DNA of 64,000 nt from contig NZ_JACWIJ010000002.1 of assembly GCF_017811175.1 (NCBI RefSeq), forward strand, positions 2,790,001 through 2,854,000. The letters are read 5' to 3'. Origin of the DNA: Melaminivora jejuensis. GTDB taxonomy: Bacteria; Pseudomonadota; Gammaproteobacteria; Burkholderiales; Burkholderiaceae_C. The notes under the pieces are model-generated. The model did not search any database, was not told the origin of the DNA, and was given only the letters and a program-made list of their open reading frames with translations. Both the position numbers and the translations under genes were made by a program. The first letter of the stretch is position 1. Each line of letters starts with the position of its first letter. Of this stretch, positions 53,897 through 62,546 are shown piece after piece.

Positions 53897-54811
53897 ATGA
53901 CCGACATGCCGCCATCCACGCCTTCTGCACCATCTGCCCCCCTGGACGCCGCCGCCGTGGCGCACCTGCAGTCCTGGCAGGGGAAAAGCGAAACCCTGCA
54001 CGAACAGCTTGCCGCACAACCGCTGGCCGCGCTGGCAGCCACGCTGGATCTGGCGGGCGCCGCGCCGCAGCCGGACGAGGCCGTGCCGCCGCTGTGGCAC
54101 TGGCTGTACTTCCTGCCGCTGGCGCCGCGCAGCGCGATCGGCCCGGACGGCCACCCCCGGCGCGGCGGCTTCCTGCCGCCAGTGCCGCTGCCCCGGCGCA
54201 TGTGGGCCGGCGGGCGCCTGCGCTGGCAGCCGCACAACCCGCTGTGCGTGGGCCAGCCGGTGCAGCGCCAATCGACGATCCGCAGCGTGCAGCACAAGCG
54301 CGGGCGCTCGGGCGAGTTGCTATTCGTCGTAGTCGAGCATCACTACAGCAACGCCGCCGGCCTGGCGTTGACCGAGGAGCACGACATCGTCTATCGCAGC
54401 GCCGCCCAGCCGGGCGAGCCGGCGGCGCCCCCGCAAGCGCCGCCGCTGGCCGGCCAGGCCGCCTGGTCGCGGCGCATCGAGCCAGATGCAGTGCTGCTGT
54501 TTCGCTACTCGGCGCTGACCTTCAACGGCCACCGCATCCACTACGACCGCCAGTACGCCACCCAGGCCGAGGGCTACCCCGGCCTGGTGGTGCATGGCCC
54601 GCTGATCGCCACGCTGCTACTCGATCTGCTGCACCGCCAGTTGCCGCAGGCGCGGCTGGCGGCCTTCGATTTCCGCGCCGTGCGCCCGACCTTCGACCTG
54701 CACCCGTTCAGCGTCCACGGCCAGCCAGCCGCCGATGGCCGCAGCGTCCAGTTGTGGGCCGAGGATCACCAGGGCTGGCTGACCATGCAGGCCACAGCCC
54801 ACCTGGCCTGA
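53897..54811 (+). CDS. FAS1-like dehydratase-domain protein (mesaconyl-C4-CoA hydratase-like)
   Basis: 304 residues. The arrangement WHWLYFLPLAPRSAIGPDGH, RGGFLPPVPLPRRMWAGGRL and a C-terminal hotdog (FRYSALTFNGHRIHYDRQYA, EGYPGLVVHGPLIATLLLDL) is that of the family named for mesaconyl-C4-CoA hydratase. The GHRIHYD motif carries the catalytic His. First gene of a five-gene plus-strand run (dehydratase, dehydrogenase, CoA-transferase, PrpD, MFS). Divergent from the SDR across 213 bases. Confidence 0.85.
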   Translation: MTDMPPSTPSAPSAPLDAAAVAHLQSWQGKSETLHEQLAAQPLAALAATLDLAGAAPQPDEAVPPLWHWLYFLPLAPRSAIGPDGHPRRGGFLPPVPLPRRMWAGGRLRWQPHNPLCVGQPVQRQSTIRSVQHKRGRSGELLFVVVEHHYSNAAGLALTEEHDIVYRSAAQPGEPAAPPQAPPLAGQAAWSRRIEPDAVLLFRYSALTFNGHRIHYDRQYATQAEGYPGLVVHGPLIATLLLDLLHRQLPQARLAAFDFRAVRPTFDLHPFSVHGQPAADGRSVQLWAEDHQGWLTMQATAHLA

Positions 54812-54823
54812 ACCGGAAATCAT

Positions 54824-54871
54824 CAAAAACAATAGCTGTCAGCGCTTGCCCCATAAGGGTTTCCAGCCAAA
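54824..54871 (+). repeat. Dispersed repeat, copy 10
   Basis: AAAAACAATAGCTGTCAGCG, then CTTGCCCCATAAGGGTTTCC. Fills the gap between the dehydratase and acyl-CoA dehydrogenase genes. Confidence 0.8.
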
Positions 54872-54887
54872 AACACTGAAAATTTCC

Positions 54888-56054
54888 ATGATCGAACAAA
54901 CCCTGTCCAACAACTACCCGGAACTGCGCGAGGCCGTGCGCGCCCTGTGCGCGCAGTTCCCGGACGAGTATTTCCGCCGCGTGGACGCACAGCGCGCCTA
55001 CCCGGCCGAGTTCGTCGATGCGCTGACGCAGGCCGGCTGGCTGGCGGCGCTGATCCCGCAGGAGTACGGCGGCTCGGGCCTGGGCTTGGCCGAGGCCAGC
55101 GTCATCATGGAGGAGATCAACCGCGCGGGCGGCAACGCCGGCGCCTGCCACGGCCAGATGTACAACATGGGCACGCTGCTGCGCCACGGCTCGGCGGCGC
55201 AAAAGGAGCGCTTTTTGCCCAGAATTGCCAGCGGCCAGTGGCGCCTGCAGTCCATGGGCGTGACCGAGCCGAGCACCGGCACCGACACCACCAGGATCAA
55301 GACCAGCGCCGTGAAAAAAGATGGCCGCTACGTGGTCAACGGCCAGAAGGTCTGGATCTCGCGCGTGCAGCACTCGGACTGGATGATCCTGCTGGCGCGC
55401 ACCACGCCGCTGGCCGAGGTGACGAAGAAGAGCGAGGGCATGTCCATTTTCATGGTCGATCTGGCCGAGGCGCAGCAAAAAGGCCTCACCGTGCGCCCCA
55501 TCGCCAACATGGTCAACCACGAGACCAACGAGCTGTTCTTCGAAGACCTGGAAATCCCCGAGGACAACCTGATCGGCCAGGAGGGCCAGGGCTTCAGGTA
55601 CATCCTGGACGGCCTGAACGCCGAGCGCACGCTGATCGCCGCCGAGTGCATCGGCGACGGCTACTGGTTCATCGACCGCGTGAGCGCCTATGCGCGCGAG
55701 CGCCAGGTCTTTGGCCGGCCCATCGGCCAGAACCAGGGCGTGCAATTCCCCATCGCCGAGGCCTTCATCGAGGTCGAGGCCGCCAACCTGATGCGCTGGA
55801 AGGCCTGCGCGCTGTTCGACGCGCACCAGAGCATGGGCGCGCAGGCCAACATGGCCAAGTACCTGGCGGCCAAGGCCAGCTGGGAGGCGGCCAACGCCTG
55901 CCTGCAGTTCCACGGCGGCTTCGGCTTTGCCTGCGAGTACGACGTGGAGCGCAAATTCCGCGAGACGCGGCTGTACCAGGTGGCGCCGATCTCCACCAAC
56001 CTGATCTTTTCCTACGTGGCCGAGCACATCCTCAGACTGCCACGATCGTTCTGA
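54888..56054 (+). CDS. Acyl-CoA dehydrogenase
   Basis: 388 residues. LQSMGVTEPSTGTDTTRIKT is the flavin/substrate motif and ERQVFGRPIGQNQGVQFPIA the dimer segment. Where the straight-chain enzymes have the catalytic YEGT glutamate, this one reads ETRLYQVAPISTNLI, so the base must be elsewhere, as in isovaleryl-type or branched-acid subgroups. Start at MIEQTLSNNYPEL; earlier in-frame codons belong to the repeat. Followed by a CoA-transferase. Confidence 0.92.
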   Translation: MIEQTLSNNYPELREAVRALCAQFPDEYFRRVDAQRAYPAEFVDALTQAGWLAALIPQEYGGSGLGLAEASVIMEEINRAGGNAGACHGQMYNMGTLLRHGSAAQKERFLPRIASGQWRLQSMGVTEPSTGTDTTRIKTSAVKKDGRYVVNGQKVWISRVQHSDWMILLARTTPLAEVTKKSEGMSIFMVDLAEAQQKGLTVRPIANMVNHETNELFFEDLEIPEDNLIGQEGQGFRYILDGLNAERTLIAAECIGDGYWFIDRVSAYARERQVFGRPIGQNQGVQFPIAEAFIEVEAANLMRWKACALFDAHQSMGAQANMAKYLAAKASWEAANACLQFHGGFGFACEYDVERKFRETRLYQVAPISTNLIFSYVAEHILRLPRSF

Positions 56055-56065
56055 TGCCTTGCTCC

Positions 56066-56094
56066 TTCCCCCTGTGGGGGAGGGAGCGAAAACC
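56066..56094 (+). repeat. Hairpin repeat family 2
   Basis: CTCCTTCCCCCTGTGGGGGA then GGGAGCG, a stem with a TGT loop. In the 82-base gap between the acyl-CoA dehydrogenase and CoA-transferase genes. Confidence 0.65.
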
Positions 56095-56136
56095 AACGCC
56101 AACCCCACCAGGCCCACCAGGCACGAGAGCCCACCC

Positions 56137-57309
56137 ATGACCCGACCCCTGGACGGCATCACCGTCGTCTCCCTCGAACACGCCGTCGCAGCGCCGTTTT
56201 GCACGCGCCAGCTGGCCGACCTGGGCGCGCGCGTCATCAAGGTCGAGCGCCCGGGCAGCGGCGACTTTGCGCGCGGCTACGACACGCGCGTGCGCGGCCA
56301 GTCCTCGCACTTCACCTGGATCAACCGCAGCAAGGAAAGCCTGGCGCTGGACTTGAAGCAGCCCGAGGCGCTGGCTGCGCTGGCGCAGCTGCTGGCGCGC
56401 GCCGACGTGCTGGTGCAAAACCTCGCGCCCGGCGCCGCCGCGCGCCTGGGCCTGTCCTTTGCCGCGCTGCACGCGGCGCACCCGCGCCTGATCGTGTGCG
56501 ACATCTCGGGCTACGGCGCCAGCGGCCCGTACCGCGACAAGAAGGCCTACGACCTGCTGATCCAGAGCGAGGCGGGCTTTCTGTCCGTGACCGGCACGCC
56601 TGACGCGCCGGCCAAGGCCGGCATCTCGGTGGCCGACATCGCCGCCGGCATGTATGCCTACTCCAGCATCCTGTCGGCGCTGCTGCTGCGCGGCAGGACG
56701 GGCCTGGGCAGCCATATCGACGTGTCCATGCTCGAAGCCATGGCCGAGTGGATGGGCTATCCGCTGTACTACGCCTTCGAGGGCGCAGCGCCGCCGCCGC
56801 GCGCTGGCGCCGCGCACGCCAGCATCTACCCCTACGGGCCGTTTGCCGCCGGCGCGGGCGGCAGCGTCATGCTGGGCCTGCAAAACGAGCGCGAATGGCA
56901 GGCTTTCTGCGCCGGCGTGCTGCAGCAGCCGCATATCGCCAGCGATCCGCGCTTTTGCTCCAACGCCCAGCGCAGCCAGCACCGCGCCGAGCTGCAGGAG
57001 CTGATCGCCCAGGCCTTTGCCCCGCTCACGGCCGCGCAGCTGGTCGAGCGCCTGGAGGCCGCCGGCATCGCCAACGCCCGCGTCAACGACATGGCCGATG
57101 TGTGGGCGCACCCGCAACTGCAGGCACGCCAGCGCTGGCGCGAGGTGGACTCGCCCGCAGGCCGCATCCCGGCGCTGCTGCCCCCGGGTGTGAGCAGCGC
57201 CTTCGAGCCGCGCATGGACGCCGTGCCGGCGCTCGGCCAGCACACGCGCGCCATCCTGGCCGAGCTGGGCTGGGCCGAGGCACGCATCGCCGCACTGGTG
57301 GGGCAGTGA
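56137..57309 (+). CDS. Family III CoA-transferase (CaiB/BaiF)
   Basis: 390 residues. ITVVSLEHAVAAPFCTRQLADLGARVIKVERPGSGD, catalytic Asp139 in KKAYDLLIQSEAGFLSVTG, and HIDVSMLEAMAEWMG. Related to mesaconyl/itaconyl-type and succinyl-CoA transferases. Together with the FAS1-like dehydratase and PrpD-family neighbour this suggests a branched C4-C5 dicarboxylic acid as substrate; that is inference. Confidence 0.9.
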   Translation: MTRPLDGITVVSLEHAVAAPFCTRQLADLGARVIKVERPGSGDFARGYDTRVRGQSSHFTWINRSKESLALDLKQPEALAALAQLLARADVLVQNLAPGAAARLGLSFAALHAAHPRLIVCDISGYGASGPYRDKKAYDLLIQSEAGFLSVTGTPDAPAKAGISVADIAAGMYAYSSILSALLLRGRTGLGSHIDVSMLEAMAEWMGYPLYYAFEGAAPPPRAGAAHASIYPYGPFAAGAGGSVMLGLQNEREWQAFCAGVLQQPHIASDPRFCSNAQRSQHRAELQELIAQAFAPLTAAQLVERLEAAGIANARVNDMADVWAHPQLQARQRWREVDSPAGRIPALLPPGVSSAFEPRMDAVPALGQHTRAILAELGWAEARIAALVGQ

Positions 57310-57325
57310 GGCGCATCCATCGCCA

Positions 57326-57378
57326 TTTGCTATCAAAACATGAGCTGTTTGCGCTTGTCCCAAGACGGCTGGAGCCTT
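57326..57378 (+). repeat. Dispersed repeat, copy 11
   Basis: TTTGCTATCAAAACATGAGC, then TGTTTGCGCTTGTCCCAAGA and CGGCTGGAGCC. It fills the gap before the PrpD-family gene, ending two bases before its ATG. Confidence 0.65.
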
Positions 57379-57380
57379 AA

Positions 57381-58751
57381 ATGACCCCAAACCCGCCCTC
57401 CCCCGCCCCCATCCACCCCCTGGCCTTTTTTGCCGCCCAGCTCCAGTGGAGCGACATCCCCGAGCCTGTGCAGCGCCGCGCCGAAGACCTGTGGGTGGAC
57501 TGGTTCGGCTCGGTGCTGGCCGGCTGCCGCGCGCGGCCTGTGGCCAGCATCACGCGCTTTGCCCGTGCGCAGGGGCCGGCCAGCGGCCCGGCCGAGGTCA
57601 TCGGCCACCAGGGCGCCAGCACCTCGCCCATGATGGCCGCGCTGGCCAACGCCGCTGCGTCGCACGTGGCCGAGCAGGATGACGTACACAACGGCTCGGT
57701 CTTCCACCCGGCGGCGGTGGTCTTTGCGCCGGCGCTGGCCGTGGCGCAGGACATCGGCGCCAGCGGCGCCCAGCTCATGGCGGCCTGCGTGGCCGGCTAC
57801 GAGGTCGGCATCCGCGTGGGCGAATTCCTCGGGCGCAGCCACTACCGCGTCTTCCACACCACGGCCACCGCCGGCACGCTGGCCGCCGCCGCCGCCGTGG
57901 GCCGGCTTCTGGCGCTGACGCCCGCGCAGATGCAGCACGCCTTCGGCTCGGCGGGCACGCAGTCCGCCGGGCTGTGGGAGTTCTTGCGCACTGGCGCCGA
58001 CAGCAAGCAGCTGCATACCGCGCACGCCGCCGCCGCCGGGCTGATGGCGGCGTACCTGGCCAAGGACGATTTCACCGGCGCGCAGGACATCTTCACCGGG
58101 CCGCAAGGGCTGGCGGCCGGCATGTCGAGCGACAGCGATCCGGCGCGCCTCACGGACGGCCTGGGCGCGCGCTGGGCCACGGCGGAGACCTCGTTCAAAT
58201 GGCACGCCTCGTGCCGCCACACGCACCCGGCAGCCGATGCGCTGCTGCAGCTCATGCGCGAACACGCGCTTGCGCCGCAGGACATCGAGCGCATCACCTG
58301 CCGCGTCCATCAGGGCGCCATCGACGTGCTCGGCCCGGTGAGCGCGCCGGCCACAGTGCATCAGAGCAAGTTCTCCATGGGCACGGTGCTGGCGCTGGTG
58401 GCGCGCTTCGGCCACGCCGGCCTGGCCGAGTTCGACGAACACTATCTGGCGCCCGAGACCGTGGCGCTGCGCGAGAAGGTCGGCATGGTGCTCGACCCCG
58501 AGGTCGATGGCGCCTACCCGCGCCGCTGGCTGGGCCGCGTCAGCGTGCAGACCACCGACGGGCGCCAGCTCACGGGCCGCGTCGATGAGCCCAAGGGCGA
58601 CCCGGGCAACAGCCTGTCGCGCCAGGAGATCACCGACAAGGCGCTGCGCCTGGCGGCCTACGGCGGCGCCGTGCCGGCCGCGCAGGCGCAGGCCGCCGTG
58701 CAGCGCCTGTGGCAGGTGGCGCAGTGGCCGCGCGTGGGGCCGCTGCTGTGA
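57381..58751 (+). CDS. MmgE/PrpD family protein
   Basis: 456 residues. AGYEVGIRVGEFLGRSHYRVFHTTATAGTLAAAAAVGRLL and SFKWHASCRHTHPAADAL are the family signatures; the family contains 2-methylcitrate dehydratase, cis-aconitate decarboxylase and iminodisuccinate epimerase. No prpB or prpC is nearby, so methylcitrate metabolism is not supported. As part of a dehydratase-CoA-transferase run it probably acts on a small di- or tricarboxylic acid. Confidence 0.9.
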   Translation: MTPNPPSPAPIHPLAFFAAQLQWSDIPEPVQRRAEDLWVDWFGSVLAGCRARPVASITRFARAQGPASGPAEVIGHQGASTSPMMAALANAAASHVAEQDDVHNGSVFHPAAVVFAPALAVAQDIGASGAQLMAACVAGYEVGIRVGEFLGRSHYRVFHTTATAGTLAAAAAVGRLLALTPAQMQHAFGSAGTQSAGLWEFLRTGADSKQLHTAHAAAAGLMAAYLAKDDFTGAQDIFTGPQGLAAGMSSDSDPARLTDGLGARWATAETSFKWHASCRHTHPAADALLQLMREHALAPQDIERITCRVHQGAIDVLGPVSAPATVHQSKFSMGTVLALVARFGHAGLAEFDEHYLAPETVALREKVGMVLDPEVDGAYPRRWLGRVSVQTTDGRQLTGRVDEPKGDPGNSLSRQEITDKALRLAAYGGAVPAAQAQAAVQRLWQVAQWPRVGPLL

Positions 58752-58934
58752 GGGCGTGGGCGGGCCGTGCGTGGTGCGCGGTGCGCCAGACGCACCACCG
58801 GTCGCACAAGCGCGCAGGGCTGCGGCCCGCCCCGCAATGCCTGGGGGTGCCGCCCAGCTCGTGAACCTGCTCTGATGCGCCTCTGGTGCGCCCCGGCGCG
58901 CTGGGGACAGCGCTGCGCCAGCGCCGCGCGCACA

Positions 58935-60254
58935 ATGCGCCCCCTGCCCATGCCTGCCGATCCCGCCTCCACCCCTGCCCCGCCCCCCTCGCCGACACCG
59001 CCAACGCCAACGCCGCCGCGCCCGCAGGCGCCGCTGGTCTTCATGCTGGCCGCGCTGCTGTCGGCCTTTGCGCTGAGCCAGGCGTTTCGCACCGTCACCG
59101 CCATGCTGGGGCCGAGCCTGCAGGCCGAGTTCGGCCTGTCGGGCCAGGCGCTGGGGGCGTTTGCCGGGCTGTTCGGCCTGTCGTTCGGCGTTGCGCAACT
59201 GCTCATGGGCATCGGCCTGGATGTCTATGGCCTGCGCCGCACGGTGCTGCTGGCCTTTGCCCTGGCGGTGGCCGGCAGCGCACTGTCGGCGCTGGCGCCC
59301 AGCTATGGCTGGCTGATGGCCGGGCAGCTGCTGATCGGCATGGGCTGCTCGCCGGCCTTCATCGCCTCGACGGTGTTCATCGCGCGGCACTTTCCCGTCG
59401 AGCGCTTTGCGCTGTTTTCCGGCATGAGCATGAGCGTGGGCGGGCTGGGCCTGATCTTCACCGGCACGCCGCTGGCCTGGGTGGTGCAGCACTGGGGCTG
59501 GCGCGCCGGTTTCTGGGTGCTGACGGCGCTGGCGCTGCTGTCGTGGCTGCTGATCTGGCGCAGCGTCCACGAGCCGCCGCCCGCCTACGGCTCATCGGCG
59601 CCGCGTGAGGGCTGGGGCCAGTCGTTTGCCCGCATGGGGGCGCTGTTCCTGCTGCCGCACACCTGGGGCATCCTGGCGCTGGGCATGTCGGGTTATGCGG
59701 CGTTTCTGTCGCTGCGCGGGCTGTGGCTGGGGCCATTCCTGATCGGGCGCTTTGGCTTTTCGCTGGTGGGCAGCGGCAACGTGGCGCTGGTGCTGTCGCT
59801 GCTGGCGCTGTTCGTGCCGGCGGTCTTTGGCCGCATCGACCCGGGCGTCAGGCGCCGGCGCGCCTGGATCGCCGGCGTGTCGCTGCTCATGGCCGGCCTG
59901 TTTGTGCTGCTGGCCTTCGTGCGGGGCCACGTGGCGGCGCTGGCGCTGATCGTGCTGATGGGGCTGATCTCGGGCTATGGCGTGCTGCAGTACGCCGACG
60001 TGCGCGCCTCCTACCCCAGCGCGCTGACCGGGCGGGCGCTGTCGCTGTTCACGGCGGCGATGTTCCTGGGCGTGGCGCTGATGCAGTGGTTCACCGGCGT
60101 GGTAGCAGCCTGGGCCGCGCAGGCCGGCTGGGAGACCTACCGCGCGGTGCTGCTGGCCATTGCCGCCTGGCTGGGCCTGGCGTCGCTGGCCTTTCGCTTC
60201 CTGCCGGCGTCGCCCCTGCTGGCAACGGGCGGGAGCGGCAAGGCTGCTGGTTGA
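58935..60254 (+). CDS. Major facilitator superfamily transporter
   Basis: 439 residues, twelve helices beginning after a Pro-rich cytoplasmic leader (about 30 residues). The loop 2-3 motif is GIGLDVYGLRRTVLL, and FIARHFPVERFALFSG follows in the N-half. Substrate unknown; its place after four acyl-CoA genes suggests uptake of their acid substrate. Start at MRPLPMPADPAS, with no strong ribosome site. The 183-base gap before it holds nothing recognisable. Confidence 0.85.
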   Translation: MRPLPMPADPASTPAPPPSPTPPTPTPPRPQAPLVFMLAALLSAFALSQAFRTVTAMLGPSLQAEFGLSGQALGAFAGLFGLSFGVAQLLMGIGLDVYGLRRTVLLAFALAVAGSALSALAPSYGWLMAGQLLIGMGCSPAFIASTVFIARHFPVERFALFSGMSMSVGGLGLIFTGTPLAWVVQHWGWRAGFWVLTALALLSWLLIWRSVHEPPPAYGSSAPREGWGQSFARMGALFLLPHTWGILALGMSGYAAFLSLRGLWLGPFLIGRFGFSLVGSGNVALVLSLLALFVPAVFGRIDPGVRRRRAWIAGVSLLMAGLFVLLAFVRGHVAALALIVLMGLISGYGVLQYADVRASYPSALTGRALSLFTAAMFLGVALMQWFTGVVAAWAAQAGWETYRAVLLAIAAWLGLASLAFRFLPASPLLATGGSGKAAG

Positions 60255-60260
60255 ACTGCA

Positions 60261-60310
60261 TTTTTGATAGCTGCAAGCGCTTGACTGGCAAGGGTTTGGG
60301 GCCGATTTGA
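60261..60310 (+). repeat. Dispersed repeat, copy 12
   Basis: ATTTTTGATAGCTGCAAGCG, then CTTGACTGGCAAGGGTTTGG and GGCCGATTTG. It fills the 58-base convergent gap between the MFS transporter and the racemase gene. Confidence 0.8.
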
Positions 60311-60312
60311 CC

Positions 60313-61425
60313 TCAAATAGTGCGCCACACGGCGCCAGCGCCGCCGCTGCCGAGCTGCTCGCGCACCTGCTGCGTATGCGCGCCGGCCTCGCAGGCATCC
60401 TGGATGGCATAGGCCGCGCCATCGAAGCGCGGTGCCGGCGCAGCCTGCAGGACGCCGCCTGGCTCGGCATAGGTGCCGCGCGCGCGCAGGTGCGGGTGCT
60501 GCGCCGCCTCGACCGGGCTGAGCACGGCGCCGAAGCAGGCATCGGTGGGCTCCAGCAGCGCCTGCCAGTGCGCGCGCGGCTGGCCCAGGAACAGCGCGGC
60601 CAAGCGGGCGCGGCGCCGGGGCCAGGCGGCCTTGTCCCACTGGTGGCCGGCAAAGTCGGCGTCTTCCTGCAGGCCCAGGGTCTGCAGCAGCAGGGCGTAG
60701 AACTGCGGCTCGATGGCGCCCACGGTGATGTGCCTGCCATCGGCGCAGACGTAGGTGTCGTAGAAGGGCGAGCTGTCGTGGATGCTCTGGCCGCGCTCGT
60801 CGCCCAGCAGCCCGGCGGCGCGCGCGCTGAGCATCAGGTTGAGCATGTGCGCCGCGCCATCGACGATGGCCGCATCGACCACCGTGCCGCGCCCGCTCGC
60901 GCGCGCCTGCACGATGCCGGCCAGCAGCCCGGTCATCAGGTACAGCGCGCCGCCGCCGATGTCGCCCAGTACGGCAAAGGGCGAGACTGGGCGCGCGTCC
61001 GCCGGGCTGCAGCCCCACAGCGCGCCGGCCACAGCGGCGTAGTTGGTGTCGTGCCCGGCGCGCGGCGCCAGCGGGCCGTCCTGGCCCCAGCCGGTCATGC
61101 GGCCATAGACCAGGCGCGGGTTGACGGCGTGGCACTCGGTCGGCCCCAGGCCCAGGCGCTCCATGACGCCGGGACGCATCCCCTCGATCAGCACATCGGC
61201 TTCGGCCACCAGCTTGAGTACCAGCTCGCGGTCGGCGCCGTCCTTGAGATCGACGAAGACCGAGCGCTTGCCCCGATTGAGCAGCGCCGAGGTGATGGCC
61301 TGGCCCTCGGGGCGGCGCACCAGCGAGATCACGTCCGCGCCCAGGTCGGCCAGGTGCATGGCACAGAACGGCCCCGGCCCCAGGCCGCCAATTTCCAGCA
61401 CGCGCACGCTGTCCAGCACTTTCAT
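60313..61425 (-). CDS. Alpha-methylacyl-CoA racemase (family III CoA-transferase fold)
   Basis: 370 residues. Opening VRVLEIGGLGPGPFCAMHLADLGADVI. The racemase catalytic pair is present: His125/Asp126 in RAGHDTNYAAVAG and Asp155 in LGDIGGGALYLM, the positions used by AMACR/MCR. Interconverts (R)- and (S)-2-methylacyl-CoA so that branched chains can enter beta-oxidation. Length is normal. Starts the minus-strand block that includes a broken SDR and thiolase. Confidence 0.92.
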   Translation of the reverse strand: MKVLDSVRVLEIGGLGPGPFCAMHLADLGADVISLVRRPEGQAITSALLNRGKRSVFVDLKDGADRELVLKLVAEADVLIEGMRPGVMERLGLGPTECHAVNPRLVYGRMTGWGQDGPLAPRAGHDTNYAAVAGALWGCSPADARPVSPFAVLGDIGGGALYLMTGLLAGIVQARASGRGTVVDAAIVDGAAHMLNLMLSARAAGLLGDERGQSIHDSSPFYDTYVCADGRHITVGAIEPQFYALLLQTLGLQEDADFAGHQWDKAAWPRRRARLAALFLGQPRAHWQALLEPTDACFGAVLSPVEAAQHPHLRARGTYAEPGGVLQAAPAPRFDGAAYAIQDACEAGAHTQQVREQLGSGGAGAVWRTI

Positions 61426-61518
61426 GGGTTCTCCTTCATGGTTGGGGTTGCACAGGGGTCAACACCCGGGCGGGTGCGGGCTGCGCAGTATCGCCCGGCG
61501 CAGCCGCTGGGCAGTCTT

Positions 61519-62037
61519 TCAGCGCGGCTGCATCCGGATGGCGCCATCGAGGCGGATGGTCTCGCCGTTGAGCATGGGATTTTCCAGGATGTGCAGCGCC
61601 GTCATGGCGAACTCGTGCGGCTGGCCCAGGCGCGAGGGATGGGGCACCGAGGCACCCAGCGACTGGCGCACGCTCTCGGGCAGGCGCATCAGCAGCGGCG
61701 TCTCGAACAGGCCCGGGGCAATGGTGCATACGCGGATCAGTCGGGTGGCCAGGTCGCGCGCCGCCACCAGCGTCATGCCGATCACGCCGGCCTTGGACGA
61801 GGCGTAGGGGATCTGCCCGATCTGCCCTTCGTAGCCGGCCACCGAGGCGGTGAGCACGCAGGCGCCGCGCTCGCGCAGCTGGCCCGGGTGTTGCTGCTCC
61901 ATGGCCGCGCCGCGCTCGGCGTTCAGATCGACGGCGACGACTTGCAGGCCGCGCGCAAGCAGTTGCTCCGCGCAGGCCTGGCCCAGGCCCGAGACCCCGC
62001 CGGTGACGATAGCGGTCATTCCCTGTTGCAGTTTCAT
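61519..62037 (-). CDS. SDR (HSD10-like) with an in-frame central deletion
   Basis: 172 residues, whereas HSD10-type SDRs (3-hydroxyacyl-CoA dehydrogenases) have ~255. The N-terminal [19 protein letters not shown] (NAD motif) and the catalytic region [20 protein letters not shown], then [10 protein letters not shown], are present, but about 80 residues between EQQHPGQ and RERGACVL, including the NNAG motif, are missing. The join (near 61866-61892) is in frame. The product can hardly bind cofactor normally. Marked as a gene because the frame is open, but likely non-functional. Confidence 0.7.
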   Translation of the reverse strand: MKLQQGMTAIVTGGVSGLGQACAEQLLARGLQVVAVDLNAERGAAMEQQHPGQLRERGACVLTASVAGYEGQIGQIPYASSKAGVIGMTLVAARDLATRLIRVCTIAPGLFETPLLMRLPESVRQSLGASVPHPSRLGQPHEFAMTALHILENPMLNGETIRLDGAIRMQPR

Positions 62038-62059
62038 GGTGTTTCCTGGCGTTTTTGGT

Positions 62060-62095
62060 GTTGCCTCCTTCCCCAGAGGGAGGAAGCAAGAGAGA
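62060..62095 (-). repeat. Hairpin repeat family 2
   Basis: TTGCCTCCTTCCCCAGAGGG, then AGGAAGCAAGAGAGAG, a stem with a short loop. Located between the SDR start and the thiolase fragment. Confidence 0.6.
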
Positions 62096-62101
62096 GAGGA
62101 A

Positions 62102-62225
62102 TCAGAGGCGCTCGATGATGGTGGCGTTGGCCATGCCGCCGGCCTCGCACATGGACTGCAGGCCAAAGCGCTGGCCGTTGTCTTCGAGCGCGTGCAGCAT
62201 GGTGGTCATCAAGCGGATGCCCGGC
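62102..62225 (-). pseudogene. Acetyl-CoA acetyltransferase, 3' fragment
   Basis: Only the last ~40 codons are left: [20 protein letters not shown], then [19 protein letters not shown] and TGA at 62102-62104. The C-terminal active-site Cys (CEAGG) is there. Upstream, homology ends abruptly near 62219-62228, where sequence of an oppositely oriented acyl-CoA dehydrogenase begins, so the 5' ~350 codons are missing. Confidence 0.75.
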
Positions 62226-62507
62226 GCGTGCCGGTGGGCAATCTTCTGGGCCAGGAGAACCAGGGCTTCCAGTACCTGATGCAAGAGCTGGCGCAGGAGC
62301 GCCTGGTGGTGGCCGTGCGCGCCGCCGCCTCCATCGAAACCTTTCTGCAAAAGACCATCGACTACACGCGCGAACGCAAGGCCTTCGGCCAGAGCGTGTT
62401 CGAGCTCCAGAACACCCGCTTCAAACTGGCCGAGGCCAAGGCGCGTGGGCCGCATCTATGGCGGCAGCGACGAAATCATGAAGGAAATCATCGCCCGCAC
62501 GCTGTGA
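62225..62507 (+). pseudogene. Acyl-CoA dehydrogenase, internal fragment plus C-terminus
   Basis: From about 62225 the frame reads RVPVGNLLGQENQGFQYLMQ, then ELAQERLVVAVRAAASIETF and DYTRERKAFGQSVFELQNTR. At about 62442-62447 this joins, out of frame, the extreme C-terminus GRIYGGSDEIMKEIIARTL and TGA at 62505-62507. The N-terminal ~230 residues and ~100 residues before the C-terminus are missing. The fragment has no start and cannot be functional. Confidence 0.78.
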
Positions 62508-62546
62508 GCGCTGTGAGCGCGCCGCCGCATCGCGGCGCGTCCAGGC

